Assembly (NCBI GenBank): GCA_000727475.1
Contig: KL647304.1
Span: 1,254,231-1,318,230, forward strand
Origin: Sarcocystis neurona
Taxonomy: Eukaryota; Apicomplexa; Conoidasida; Eucoccidiorida; Sarcocystidae
Direction: 5' to 3'
DNA length: 64,000 nt
How positions within the stretch are numbered: position 1 is the stretch's first letter; the number at the start of each line of letters is the position of its first letter. A model generated the notes under the pieces. It saw only the letters and a program-made list of their open reading frames with translations. It was not told where the DNA came from and did no database searches. Shown piece by piece: positions 1 to 11,898 of the stretch. Both the position numbers and the translations under genes were made by a program.

Positions 1-218
1 CCTGCAACTGAGATTTTGTATGCGTTCCTGCTGACATTTGCCTGCTCAGTTGCAAAGGGGAGAACGGCCGGCGCCATATAATCACGTATCAACGCAGTCA
101 CGTGCTTGTACACGCGTGAGTTTGTCTAATGAGGTACTTAAAATGCACCACGTATTTCCCACGTAGAAATCGTGAAAGCCTGCTGCTTTTACTGTGGCTT
201 GCCGGGCGTCTAATGCAG

Positions 219-954
219 GTCACTGGGTGATTTTATGGGGCACTGCGCTGGAGTGACGACGGAACCGGATGTCCTGGAGTTAGATTTACTTGAGGGTCGC
301 GACGAACTCGTTATTATGTGCACAGATGGAGTGTGGGAGTTTATTTCCCCGCACGAAGCTGTAGAAATCCTCAGCCGGTATAGCTTCTCCCAGGTAAGCA
401 GCTTTGGTTCTTAATATACATGTGTATATCTGCGTCTATATTTACACCGAGCTGTGTGTTGCCAGTGTGAGGAGAGGCAAGACGTGAGAAAAGGGAGAAG
501 CAGATATAAAAACGTGTATACGTTAAATGTGCGCAGGCGTGCGACAAGTGATCTGGTGTTCAGGTCCACACCGTCCAAATCGGCGTTTCATCTGTGAAAA
601 CGACGCTGAAGTTTATTCGGCACTGTGGTTTCATTGAGGTAGTGAAGGGAGAGAGTCAACTTAGTCGGTGAATGTCAGAGCTGTACATACTCTCTGAAAC
701 TCAGACGCGCTGCGTAACAATTATACATGGTGTATATTGTGTGTTTTTCTGTGCACTTGGAACACGCACTGCCCTTGGCGCAGGCTGCAGACGCTGTTCG
801 TGCGTTGAGCTGCGAGGCGTGGAAGAGGTGGCTCGAGGAGGATGGCCATTCTGTCGATGATATAACTGTCCAGCTGATCCACCTGTTTCCTCCAAGGCTG
901 CAGGACAATGAAGCACAACAGTCCATACGTGTGGATATAAAAAGATTCTCGTAG
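219..954 (+). CDS. PP2C-type Ser/Thr protein phosphatase, C-terminal two exons (partial)
   Basis: Metal-dependent protein phosphatase (PPM/PP2C family), which removes phosphate from Ser/Thr using Mn/Mg bound by conserved Asp residues. Exon 219-393 begins after the acceptor taatgcag and reads SLGDFMGHCAGVTTEPDV, the family's S-R-S-x-G-D block, then CTDGVWEFISPHEAVEIL with the DG metal-site motif. A donor (cag|gtaagc) at 394 opens an intron of 390 bp. The second exon, 784-954, follows gcgcag and joins in phase. It reads AADAVRALSCEAWKRWLEED and then VDDITV, the C-terminal Asp metal-ligand motif, and stops at TAG 952-954. The GxSxGD block lies in the middle of a PP2C domain, so the N-terminal half, including the first metal-binding Asp motif, is left of the window. 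No transmembrane segment is visible in this part. The family call is secure; which apicomplexan PPM it is cannot be said. Confidence 0.85.
394..783 (+). other. Intron of the PP2C gene
   Basis: GT-AG intron with donor cag|gtaagc and acceptor gcgcag. It holds a short alternating tatacatgtgtatat stretch and no repeats of note. Splicing here restores the continuous PP2C reading frame. Confidence 0.8.
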
Positions 955-3900
955 TTTTGCAAACTCCCAGACCATTCGAGCGGCCGCGTCCATGTAAAAA
1001 ATCCGTTGGTGTATTGCTGGTCAAGCCGCGATACCATTTCTGCTGTACAACAGATTAGTGTGCCTTTTTTGTTACGCTATTGTAAGTGTACCTCTATTCA
1101 CCGAGACCACTTTGAAATGGACTGTTGCACCACAGAAGGTGCATACAATTCTTAGAGCGAAGAAGGCGCTTCCGAGCGCTGTGCTGAACAGGAAGATGCT
1201 GACGCTGAGAGACAATACGTATGGCAGTGGTACACGAACGTCGGCAGCACCAGCACAAATTCACGGCAGATCTGCAACATGAGAAGGCTCTCCGAGGCGC
1301 TATAAGGGCATTTGTCGCCGTGGATATGAACTACGCACACCTGGATGACAGTGAGACAACCACTTCCGCATTTCTGTCTATGCGTAAAACCACAAGGTTT
1401 TCGATTTTGTCACAAGCAACGCCACCGTTTGCTAAATCTCGAGTAAACACAACCCGGTAGATGTCTCCAACCATCCCGGGGGACCCCTCGTGAGGTGTTT
1501 TTGTTGACTGCGTTCGAGGAATTGGGGACGACTGAAGAACTGTAGGTCGTACTCGGAGGACTCCCTGTCTTGGCACTACTGTCAGCCGTGGGACTGGAGG
1601 CCCTGGGACCAGGCAACTCGCTAGAGAACATTAGCGAAAGCTATTGAATTTGGTGCAGACGTCCCCGTGCACTGCTTCCTATGACTGTATCCTGTTAGTT
1701 CCATGCAAGTGGGCTCATTTTTATAGTGGTACATTGCCCTAAGGTAGCAGCTCCGCATGACAAGTTGCGCAAACAAACTGGTGAGCCACAAGGCGGGCAC
1801 GCACACTCTCCACGTTAGTAGTTCCACAATGGGGTGTCCTCGCCTGCTTTCAATCTGCCGCTTGAAAAAAAGGACGACCTGGAAAAGGAGAGGTACTCTT
1901 GCGATCTACGAAGCCATGTTCTTGATGTGTAGGGAGGACAAAGCTGTGTATTTCAAGTTTCATCGATCATTCACTGCTCCACATGGGGGTATATTACATC
2001 GCAAAACTTCTGCGTCACTAGCAGCACAGACCCGCACAGAGGTGTTCCTATCTGCAGTGCAGAAGTGGGGTCAGGCGTGGTCTAGTTTGGGGGAGACAAT
2101 ATTCATCAACTGTGTTCAACAATGCCACAGACGAGAAAGGTTCGGGGATTTCGTAGAACGGGAGTAAGGTGCAGGGCGAGAATGATACCCGATCGCCGGA
2201 GACTGAAATCAGACACACTACAATGTAATATGTATACGCTGGTAAATACATGGATATATATACGGCGATACAACGCAGAAGGCGAAGTGCGACAGGTACT
2301 CGGAACAAATCGGCGTCCCCACGTACGCCGTCGCGTATTTCTGGATACACATGTTTGCGTCCTCATACACGTTTTCGAGGACTTGCGTCTGCAACTCTTG
2401 TAATTATACGCGGGAATACGTATGCTCTGACATTATCTGTCTTTGCACATGTATATCTGTAAACTTCTAGAAGTCTCGGTCGTTATTCAAGCCTGCGGCG
2501 GGCTATGAAAATGAGGCGTATATCATGTTCTACAGTTGGGCTCTTCCCGCTGACATGCGTGTAGATTTGACAAGTACATTTAGGCCTAAAGGCTGGTTTC
2601 CTCATCTTCTAAGAAGCATTGCCAGGTGCTCGTAGCACGGCCCCAGGACAGCGTCAACAGCTCGAGGGCGCACTCACCAGTATGCGTAACAGCATTGAAG
2701 GTACACAGGCCTGCAGCAAAACCTTCGCGCCAGTGCTTCTCTAGTGTTTTAACAACTATTCAGAGACGAAAAGCATACTTCACGCCAATGCAGTCGCAGG
2801 TACATCTGTGCCCTTCTGTGAAATTCTCTCTCCGAGCGACGCCGTTTCCTCTAGTCCTCCGTTCCCCCACCTCCCACCCTCCGTCGAAGGAATGTCCGTC
2901 ACTCTCATTATTACTGTCACGCATACTTCTGTAGTCGTCCACAATGATTGAACACGAATCCTTTATATTATACCTCCGTGCGGCAAGCGTGTACACGCTA
3001 CAGCTTCGTTTGTGCGGAACGCATGCTACAAGTGAAACACTGTATACACATATACATACACGCAGCGTCCTGAACAGATTCCCTCCCATTTAGACCTTAG
3101 CGACACACTCTAATGACAACTTAGTTGTGAAGACTAGTTCATCATCTACGCCTACGGCAGTAGGCATCCACCGGAAAGGTCCACTGACACTTTATTTCCT
3201 CCTCATTGAAAAGCTCAGCTGCAAACAGAAGCGCTTTCATTCGCTTACGGATATGAGCGAGCAGAGCTGAAGTCTGAGCAAGCGTGTAGAAGACGCTTTA
3301 TCAGGGTGCAGCTCCGCTGCACACAAACGGACCTCGAAACGAAAGTATATGATTCGAAGTTTTATCCATGGTCAGTACTTAAATTTCTCCACAAACACGC
3401 CAGGACGGCAGTCCATTAATCTCCTTCCAGGTACATGCGGTTCCGGTTGGCCGTGTCAAGCAGCTCAGTTCCGAAAGTGTCATGTGGTGGCGATATAAAT
3501 ACACATATATATGCATATTTATATATATGTATATATATATATATACACATACACACATTGCACACCGGCCCACTGGGACAACTTGACGTCTGCACAATTG
3601 CAGAAGCACCACCAGCACTGACAGCAGTTTAAGAGTCTTCTATTGTTACGACGAAGCAGAACGCCATGTGGTTTGACAAGGTTTGTCCCCGCTCTCTCGC
3701 TGCCAGAAGAAGTCTCTGCAAGTTCGACGGTTGGGCCCACATGCCCGCCCAAAGGGCGCTTGTCTAGGATGGACACGTGCAGACAGCATATCCGGCAAAG
3801 GTGTAGAATGTAGCTTCAAGGAGAACGTATCTCAGTAGGGGTGCACGTACGTGGACGTATTGGCCCCCAAACACACGTATCCATCTAACTTCTACGCTCC

Positions 3901-6090
3901 CTTCAGAGGGCGAGTTTTCTCCGTGCACACACACGTAGACGTAAGCGTAAACACTCACTAATGTGCACGCAGGTGAGAAAGTATACGTTTAAATATATAT
4001 ATATGTGCACAGACGGATGAAAACACTGAAAACTATACGAGGTGTTCAGAAAATGAGAGACGCGTTTGTGAACAGGAAGTGCGTATGGAACAGATATCGA
4101 CGGGGAGCGCGTTTCGCTGCCTTCACCGGCCTAAGAACACGCTTCGGTGCACAGGCTGTTGTAGCCACCCAGAGATTACCGTCTCCTCTGTGTCTGTACA
4201 ATCACGTCGACAGAATTAATTTTATACACCCACTTGTGCAGACGACGTTCATGTTCCCGTTTTTGTTTGCCGTACGTGCACATACGTGGAGATCGCTACA
4301 GACGCATATGCATGTGTAGCTGAATCAGTACACACATCTGTTCACAGGCGCGTTTCATTGTAAAGTTTGTCTGCAGACGTGGACAGTACCAGAGGACTAA
4401 TTTTCGTGTATCATAGACAGAGCCAGTGAAAAGGGCGTGCATATGCTCTGCCTCACTGGGACCAACACATCTACATACAAAATATACGTTAACGTTCAGA
4501 CACGCTACGACGTAGGTCCACACACAGGTATGGTATAAATTCAACCACACACGTAGATACGCGTGCAATCCCTGCACAATGGTACGTGCAAGAAACGCAA
4601 GCACTAATGCAGCGCGTGTGCCCTAAGTGAGTCCCTCCTCTACAGGCTTCAAAATCTAAGGCCACGTCGACCTTTAGAGACTTACCTACTCGTGTGTGCG
4701 TTAGCGCAGATGTACTATATATACTGCATACACTAAACATGTATATATAAATTGTATTTTCGTGTTAGGTGCGTGATTCCTGAAGCGGTGTGTGTGCGTG
4801 TTCCCCGTTCAGTATACCCTGTTGCTTTTTAAGACACACGGGCATATAGTTGTCTTGCAGACACACGCAGGAGCCACAGAGGCGTGGCAGAGCGCACTGC
4901 CTTGCAGTTGCTTTAGGAAAGAGAGATCAAGCAATAGACTGTCGAAGCGCCAGCACTTCTTCTTGTGACGTGCGTAATGTCACTCCAGACGATATACGCA
5001 TATACGTGTATGTACACGCGTACGCTTATGCAGGGGTGACTCCTAAAACACGGTCAGAACTGAATATGCCACTCACTGCGCTTCTTCCAGTTGCCTTGTA
5101 GAAACCTTTCTGAAGTTGAGCCGGTGCTACGCCGCTCAGGATTCTTCTTCTGTGTATAATGTGTTCTCTGTTTGTACACATAGCACGCGTGTGGAATTGC
5201 CTCTGCTGTGGACACCCTGTACACACAGAAGTAAATGTGGGTGTAAGAGATCTACAAGTGGACCTAATAAATATGTATGGAGAGAGGTGTACACATATTT
5301 GTACTCGTGAAAGACATTAGAACACACGCGAGCATACCGCCTATCTGCACACCTCTGAGGTCTACTGGCAGATACCCTTCTATCGTGGATCCCTATGTTA
5401 AAGAGGCCGGGCACTCCGGCGAAGAACAAACTCCTCAGTCTTTCAAAGACGCCTTCATTATGCAGGTCCGTAGTAGTAGCGACCTCCGCCGTATGTACTG
5501 CGCCGTAATGGCGTTACAGACTTTACTCGGTAGGCACTCTTTTCAAATATATTGGTAGTATATATATATATACGCACTACCGATATATTGACACAACTTT
5601 ACACGTCTATATGAAAAGACACACGCGTATTTGTATTCCTGTACACACACATCCTAGAAACTATCGAGTGGGACAATACGGAGATGTAAAAAGTAGACGC
5701 CGAGAGCCTTTGCGAACGAGGTCACCACGAATTAGCAGCTTAACACTAGAAATGACTACCAGCACAGTGCCTCCCTATAGAGGCACTCCGAGGACTTTTT
5801 TTTTCTGGGTATTACAGCAGCGGGGGGGAGGGAGATATTGTATATACCTCCTCGTAACATGCGCGTACAGACACCGTGCCAGTTGAAAATCCACAGACGC
5901 ATACACATACACATATGTATACAGATATATGTTGAGTTGTATGTGCATGTACTTTTGGGGGGGAAACTCCACGCACACATTACTATGAATTTTCCGACAG
6001 GTATAGATACGTGCTCTGCCAATCAGACCCCCACACCTACACATGTATACCCATACGGAGAGGCATATTTAAGTCCTTGGTCAAGAAAAA
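955..6090. other. Repeat-poor spacer, no supported gene
   Basis: Only short open frames lie here, none with a recognisable motif or a credible splice partner. The sequence is moderately AT-rich with scattered alternating purine-pyrimidine runs, for example a TA microsatellite near 3521-3550. A small imperfect hairpin lies at 5544-5590. The 3' UTR of the PP2C gene should lie at the start of this stretch, but no polyadenylation signal can be assigned. Short-exon genes cannot be excluded without transcripts. Confidence 0.5.
5544..5590. repeat. Imperfect inverted repeat with TA-rich loop
   Basis: Arm 5544-5559 ends attggtagt and arm 5576-5590 begins actaccgat. The two pair over about 13 of 15 bases around a TA-rich loop of about 16 bases. 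It could extrude as a cruciform. No flanking target duplication or ORF suggests a transposon. Confidence 0.5.
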
Positions 6091-6099
6091 CCACACCGC

Positions 6100-7480
6100 A
6101 ACAAGTACAATCTTTCTTTATCTCTGGTTTTTTATCTTCCGTGTCGTACCCGCGTCTTTCGATCCCGTCTCTCCTTTTTTCCTTCTAAATATGCTTTTCC
6201 GCAGACTTTCGGCGTCTTCTTCCTTCGCTGACTTTCCTCCTTTCGCCACTGCCTCTACGTTCGTCAACCCCATTTTTTCATACAACGTCTTTCCTGCGCT
6301 TCACTAATTTCTTCGCCTTCCATAGTGAAGCGTCTTGTCTCGCTTTAATGAAGAAATTCCCGTCCGGTATGATGTTCTCTCCTCCTTCTCTGCACGCCTG
6401 TCTACGCTTCTTCCCGTGCTTCTTCCCGTCTGTTCCATCACTTCCTCCCGCCTCATCCCAGTACACACGTCGTCAAATCAAATCCTTCCCGTGTACCAAC
6501 GTCCAGCTGTTTGACTCCCCCCGTCATCTCCTCTTCCTCTTACTTGTATACGCAGTGCCCCCGCCTTTCATTTTCTGCCGTCGTGTTCCACGAAGAGCCC
6601 TTTCCGTCCTTTGTTTCCACGCCCTTTCTTGCTCCTTCAGCCGCTTATTTCTTCAAATCCTACGTCTCCTTTCCCTCATCCGGCACTTCCTCTCTCTCGC
6701 CTCATCTTCTTTCCGTCTGCGCGTTGTAATGTCCTATTCGTCGCTTCCTCACTCATCAGTCCCACCCCTTCTCCTCGTGTCCGTCGGCCTGCCCTCCCCT
6801 TATTCTTCGTCTTCTTTCACTCCTTGGCGTCGTCTTTCTCTTCTTGAACTGGTGGCGCTATCCTGGTGTTTAACGTCGATATCAATTTTACGTAGGCAAT
6901 CCTTTACGTTCCCCTTCGTCACCGGCCGCACCCTCTGTTGTTTCTGTCACCTTGACGTCAAGAAGTTCTTCTCTGTCTCATCCTTTCTAATACCTCCTTC
7001 TCTTCGTCTCTAAAACCGCCTTCCACCCCTTCTTCTTCCTCGTCCATCCCCTTCTCGTCGCCGTCTCTGTCTCTTCTCCTTGTAGACTTTCTTCTTTTTC
7101 CGCTTGGCCTTCGCTACATGCTCTTTTTTCCCATGTTCCTCTCTATACTTTCCTCGTCTTGTTTCCAGCGGTTTCTTCCTCTTCTTCAATCCTCGTCCCC
7201 CTCTTCCTCATCTCCACGCTAGTCTTTCTTTTGCTGTTCTCGTACGGCAACGCGTCTTCCTTCTGCTTCCCCTTTCTCAGTCAATTTTCGCCATTCGCTT
7301 CTCTCCTGTCTTCTGCCTGCCTCTTCCTCCGGCCCCTCTCTTTGTTGAAAGCGTCCCCTACCGACCTTCCCCACGTGTTTCTTCTCCGTCGTCCTCTCCT
7401 TCCCTTCTCGCCTCTCGTCTCTCCTCCCTCCCCTCCTCTTCCTCCTCCTCCTCCCTGTCGTAGGAAAAAAACTGCGACGT
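6100..7480. other. Long pyrimidine-rich (C/T) tract on the + strand
   Basis: For about 1.4 kb the + strand is strongly biased to C and T (tcttcctcctcctcctccct-type sequence), so the - strand is GA-rich. The bias ends near 7450, about 400 bp downstream of the stop codon of the - strand MRD1-like gene. It could be that gene's purine-rich 3' UTR, or structural DNA. The + open frames inside (such as 6348-7013) are Ser/Leu/Phe/Pro-rich products of the composition and have no conserved motif, so I do not call them genes. Confidence 0.6.
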
Positions 7481-7866
7481 ACACATTCACTTTACTTTCG
7501 CTGACGCAGTGCCATGACTATCAACCACCCGTGCGGTCCGTTTCCATAGGCAGCGCCCCGCATTCTAGTAAAACTGAAAATTCTTGACACCCCAGAGGAA
7601 ACAGTTGAAGCCCGGGACTCTCGCGTGCACCACTACTTTCATCCCACACTTTACTCTGTAAATAGCTCTTTCTCTGTAAAGTTTCAAACACACACACACC
7701 CACCTACCTCGCTTCTCCTTCCCAGTATAACCCTTGTTGCTGCGGCGGGTGTTGTTGCTATGTTGACGCCCGCGGTGCTGTTCGCGCCGCAGCTCCTGGT
7801 GCGGCCCGACCACTTCTTCTTCCATCTACCTCTCTCCGGCTGCTGCTGTTTATTCGCAGCTCTCAC
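7481..7866. other. 3' flank of the MRD1-like gene
   Basis: Ordinary sequence between the pyrimidine tract and the MRD1-like stop codon, with a short CA run (acacacacac) near 7689. It probably holds the proximal 3' UTR of the - strand gene. No terminator or poly(A) motif is assigned. Confidence 0.4.
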
Positions 7867-10800
7867 TTAACTCTTTCCTGCGCCTTGCGTCTCCTGCAGC
7901 GCCACCTCCAGAACAAGTTTTCTTCCGTATAAGTGCGTGCCGCTGAGCGCCTGCAGAGCCGCAGCCGCTTCCGGCCGGGTCGCAAACTCCACAAAAGCAA
8001 AGCCTCTGCTGCGGCCCTCGTGCTGCGTGGGAATGCACACGCGCGTGACGTTTCCATACGCAGAAAACAGTCCACGTAGATCCGCTGCCGTTGCTTGGAA
8101 GGCCAAATTTCGAACCAAGAGCTTCCTACTCTTCACCGCCCCGCGACCCGCTGCCGCTGCTGCTCCGCCGCATCCCCCACCCGCTGAAGCCGCGCCGCCT
8201 ATCGGGAGACGGGAAGACGAGCCTTTCCTTCGTTGTGGGGCAGACCTCGATATCGCTATTTTTAAAGTGTGTGCGTCGGCGACTACGTCCTGCATCTGCT
8301 TGCACGCGGCAGCGGCGTTGGTGGCGCTGTCAAATTCCACGAAGGCATAGCCAAGTGACAACGTTTCCGACGTCGTTGTTTCCACGGAACTGTTGCAGCT
8401 GCTGCTCTCTCCTACATTTTCCCTCTTTTCTTCTTCCGCAGTTCTCTTTGTCGCCGGCCTCTTCTTCGTCATCAGCTTCACGCTGCGCAGCCCCGCGCAG
8501 CCAGCAAAAACTTCGTACAGAGCCGCCTCAGTAGTACAGAAGTTCAAATTCTTCACAAAAAGAGAATTTCCACTCACATCCTCTGTAGGCTCCTCCCGTT
8601 GTCCTTCGTCGTCTGCTCTCCCTCCCTGCGTGATTGCTGTTCGTCCTACCCCTCCCGTGTTGCAAAACGCGTCACCGTACGCACCAGCAGCAACACGCCT
8701 AGAAGCAGACTCCGCTGTACAGGCACCGCATTCATCTGCCTCCTCTGCATCCTCACTCGTTTCCACTTTCGCCCCAGTGGCCTTTCCTTGTCCCACAGCG
8801 GTCTTCTTTTTCTTCCTGCTAAATTCACCCGCTGCTCCGTTTGCCGAACACTTGGTCGCCCGTCCGTTCACTATCTCGTTCCGCTCAACGCCTCCCCGCC
8901 CTGCTCCGCGTTCCTCTCCTCCTCCTCCTCCTTGTCCTTCTCTGCAGCTGCTAACAGCAGCCACGCCGCTGCGAACTCCTCCATCTGTTCCTCCTCCTTT
9001 GCCTGCTCCTCCTTGGCCGGCGCTCGCTGCTGTGAGCGCGTCGGCGTGACTAGCTGCGCTGGTCTCTGCTGCTGCTTCAATCTGAGCCTGTCTGCGCTGC
9101 TCTTCCTCTCCGACAAAAATGTCGACAGGCGCCTTTTCTATGAATAGAGGCACCGTCTTGTACTTTCGGTACGCCAGGCGTCTGAACGCTGCTGCTGCAT
9201 CTCTCTCTTTCTCGTACTGAACAATAGCTACGGTTTTCGACGGAGCAAGCAAGAAACGAACGACTGGTCCGACACCTTCGAACATCCGCAGTAGCTCTGC
9301 TCCTACAACGTGCGCCGTCGGAAGGTGCTTCACAATCAACGTGTCCCGCGATCGACCCACACGACCTGCTGTTTCTTCTTCTTTTTCTTCCTTGTCCTCC
9401 CTTGTCTGGCGCTGCGCCGCCGCATGTGTCTCTGCTCCCTCTCCGTCGTTACTCCGCCCCTTCGCGCTCCTCGTGGAGCTGCTGCTGCTGCTGTTCCTCC
9501 CAGAAGGGGAGGCGGACGACGTGGGCGCTGCAGCAGCCGCGAGCAGCGTCGGACCGCGTCTCTCGAACGCCTTGGGCGAGATGCCTTCCTTCACGATCCA
9601 CTCCCGCGTGGCCTGCAGCAGATGTGTTTCTGCAAGTGCGACTCTTGCTGCTGCCGACAACTCGGCTTTCTTCCCCGCCTCCTCGTGGCCCAGTAACTCC
9701 GTCTTGTCAACGTGGAACTCTCTGGCCACCGCGTCCACCGCTGCATTCGCCGACACGTACAGCAAATTCCACACTTTCTCTTCCATGAATGCCTGGTTCT
9801 CGGTATGCTGTTGCAGCAGTTCCTGCTGCTTCTTCCTCTTGTAGCTGCTGCTATTGCCTTTCTTATTCTGCTCTGTCTCCTCTCGCAGCTGCTGCCGCAG
9901 CTCCTTCTTCTCGTCCGGCTTCGCCGCCTCCGCCTCCAGCAGCCGCCCTTGAAAAATCATGCCGTCCAGCTTCGTCAACGCAGTTACCGCATGCTCCGGA
10001 AATACGTAACTTACGAAGGCATACCCTTTCGACTTCCGCGTTTCTTCGTCGTGAACGACGTGAACCTCGGCTACCTCGCCGTGCTGCTCACACAACGCTT
10101 GCAGCTCTTCCTGCGTCGTAGCGAACGGAAAATTCCGCAGCAGCAACCGCCCGTGGACCCCCAGCAAACCCAGGGCCTTCTCTCTCTCCTCCTTCTTCGC
10201 TTCGTCCTCCGCTGCACCAAGTCCCGCTCCTGTCCCTGTTGCTGCTGCCGCTGCCTCTTCTGTCCCGCCACCTGCAGTAGCCGCCCCACCACCCTTTCGT
10301 CTCGTTCCTCTTCCCCCTGCTGCTCCTTCTCCTCCTGCTTCCCCTCTCCTCGCAGCCGCTTCTCTTCCTTCTGCCGCAGCCCCACCTGCTGCTCTTGTGC
10401 CTGCCTCTGCTGCTGCTGCTAAGGCCCTCTCCGCCGCGTGAGCAGCGCTCGTCTGCCGCAGCCACGCCAAGTCATCCACAACTTCACCGAACGCACTCCC
10501 TCCTCCCGTTTCTCCTCCTCCTCCTCGGTCGCCTTTGCTGCTACTGTCACCCTCCGCAGCAGCAGCTCCAGGTTTACAGACGCCGGCACCGGCCAGGTTA
10601 CTATTACTGGCCCCAGTCCTCTGACCAGAGGAAGCAGCAGCCCGGTGGCTATCACTTCCGCCGTCTGCTGCTTCTGCTGGTGTATCCGCACCGACCTTGG
10701 CTCTCTTCGCCCTTGAACTGTGCTGACGTACTCTGCTGGTGCTGTCTCCTTCATGGCCGGTCTTTTCGCCTTCTACCTCTCGCGCCGGTTCTTCCTCGTC

Positions 10801-11898
10801 GCTGCTTGAGAAGAAGTCGTCGAATATAAGCCGCTTCCGTACGCTGTTAACACCTGCTTTTCTTGCCTGGACTGTCGCTTCCTCTACAACAACACCCCCT
10901 GCAACCTTGCCGCCTTTTGCGAACCCAGCACCACCATTACGCTTCGGCTGCTCCGCATGTTCCTGCCTCCCGCTGTTGGCTCCCCTGCTGCTGCTGCTGC
11001 TGGTGGCCGCTTCTCTGCCAGCCGCTGCTGCTGCTGTCAGCGCTTTTCCCCGCTTCTTCAGACGTTCTGCACGCGTGTTTCCGGCTGCCGTTGCGCCTGC
11101 TGCTGCTTCCGCCGCTGCTGCCACTGCTCCTTCCAAACCCCCTGCTACTGCTGTGTGTTTCTCTGTCTTTCTTCGTGAAGAAGGCGCAGCAGCATCTGCG
11201 GACTTCGGCAGAGCGAACTCTACCGCAATCTTGCGAGTGTAAAAGAACGACCCGTCAAAATAGTCCTTCGCCGCTGAGGCCTGCGACTGCGTTTTGAGGC
11301 CAACGAAGGCGCACTGCCTGCTTCGGCCTGCCTCATTGAGTAACAGGCACACGTCGGTGACCTCTCCTCCTAGAGAAGAAAACTTCTCTTTCAGCTCTGC
11401 TGCTGATACAAATGGCGGCAGCCCACGGACAAACAAACGAGACGATCGATAATCCGCCGGTAGCGGGGCGGCGGTTCCATCACTACGCCTTCCTCGACTC
11501 CCCCTCGGCAAAAACGAGACAGGAAAACTTCCTCTCTGCGCTGCGGCGTCTTGCTCGTATCCGTCTCCACATTCTGCCGAAGACAAAGACAGAGTTCCCC
11601 CCTGTCCGCCATCTCCTGCTGCAGTTTCTTGTGATTGTCCTCCTCGGTGTGCCGCTGCTTTTGCTGTCGGTTTGTCGCTGCTGTCACTCACGCGTGACTG
11701 TCGCGCCGCTAATTTTCCTGCTGCTGCTCTCCTCCTCGAAGATAACGCAAAGGAGGATGAGGAAGACGATGTCCCAGGCTTTCCTCTGTCAAGAGTTTTA
11801 GCGGGGTTTCGGCCAGGAAGAAGTCTCCCCCGTCGCTTTTCCATTTTGCTTCGAGCGCCCGGATGCACCGGAGAGAAGCTCCGCGGGGCTGTCCCCAT
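7867..11898 (-). CDS. MRD1: Five-RRM pre-rRNA processing protein, MRD1/RBM19 family
   Basis: A 1,343-residue single-exon gene. Five RNA-recognition motifs are visible at about residues 152-232 (RLFVRGLPP, CAFVGLK), 582-660 (RLLLRNFPF, KGYAFVSY), 852-926 (TLIVKHLPT, a degenerate RNP1), 1111-1219 (SLFVKNLNF, GYAFVEF, with an insertion in its central loop) and 1257-1335 (KLLVRNLAF, GFAFVEF). Two linker signatures of the family are also present: VVDDLAWLRQ near residue 473, and a helical stretch at about 703-780 (KVWNLLYVSANAA ... AFER) between RRM2 and RRM3. In yeast and animals this nucleolar protein binds the pre-rRNA/U3 machinery and is needed for 18S rRNA maturation. Unlike relatives, where RRM1 is near the N terminus, about 150 low-complexity residues precede it, and Ala/Gly-rich linkers separate the RRMs. 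A second Met at residue 19 is an alternative start. A basic KKKK cluster lies near 1029-1032. The family call is confident; the exact start is less so. Confidence 0.9.
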   Translation of the reverse strand: MGTAPRSFSPVHPGARSKMEKRRGRLLPGRNPAKTLDRGKPGTSSSSSSFALSSRRRAAAGKLAARQSRVSDSSDKPTAKAAAHRGGQSQETAAGDGGQGGTLSLSSAECGDGYEQDAAAQRGSFPVSFLPRGSRGRRSDGTAAPLPADYRSSRLFVRGLPPFVSAAELKEKFSSLGGEVTDVCLLLNEAGRSRQCAFVGLKTQSQASAAKDYFDGSFFYTRKIAVEFALPKSADAAAPSSRRKTEKHTAVAGGLEGAVAAAAEAAAGATAAGNTRAERLKKRGKALTAAAAAGREAATSSSSSRGANSGRQEHAEQPKRNGGAGFAKGGKVAGGVVVEEATVQARKAGVNSVRKRLIFDDFFSSSDEEEPAREVEGEKTGHEGDSTSRVRQHSSRAKRAKVGADTPAEAADGGSDSHRAAASSGQRTGASNSNLAGAGVCKPGAAAAEGDSSSKGDRGGGGETGGGSAFGEVVDDLAWLRQTSAAHAAERALAAAAEAGTRAAGGAAAEGREAAARRGEAGGEGAAGGRGTRRKGGGAATAGGGTEEAAAAATGTGAGLGAAEDEAKKEEREKALGLLGVHGRLLLRNFPFATTQEELQALCEQHGEVAEVHVVHDEETRKSKGYAFVSYVFPEHAVTALTKLDGMIFQGRLLEAEAAKPDEKKELRQQLREETEQNKKGNSSSYKRKKQQELLQQHTENQAFMEEKVWNLLYVSANAAVDAVAREFHVDKTELLGHEEAGKKAELSAAARVALAETHLLQATREWIVKEGISPKAFERRGPTLLAAAAAPTSSASPSGRNSSSSSSTRSAKGRSNDGEGAETHAAAQRQTREDKEEKEEETAGRVGRSRDTLIVKHLPTAHVVGAELLRMFEGVGPVVRFLLAPSKTVAIVQYEKERDAAAAFRRLAYRKYKTVPLFIEKAPVDIFVGEEEQRRQAQIEAAAETSAASHADALTAASAGQGGAGKGGGTDGGVRSGVAAVSSCREGQGGGGGEERGAGRGGVERNEIVNGRATKCSANGAAGEFSRKKKKTAVGQGKATGAKVETSEDAEEADECGACTAESASRRVAAGAYGDAFCNTGGVGRTAITQGGRADDEGQREEPTEDVSGNSLFVKNLNFCTTEAALYEVFAGCAGLRSVKLMTKKRPATKRTAEEEKRENVGESSSCNSSVETTTSETLSLGYAFVEFDSATNAAAACKQMQDVVADAHTLKIAISRSAPQRRKGSSSRLPIGGAASAGGGCGGAAAAAGRGAVKSRKLLVRNLAFQATAADLRGLFSAYGNVTRVCIPTQHEGRSRGFAFVEFATRPEAAAALQALSGTHLYGRKLVLEVALQETQGAGKS

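Noticed and set aside
6348..7013. 221-codon + frame in the pyrimidine-rich tract
   Set aside because: Ser/Leu/Phe/Pro content follows from C/T composition. No motif, and other + frames are open too.
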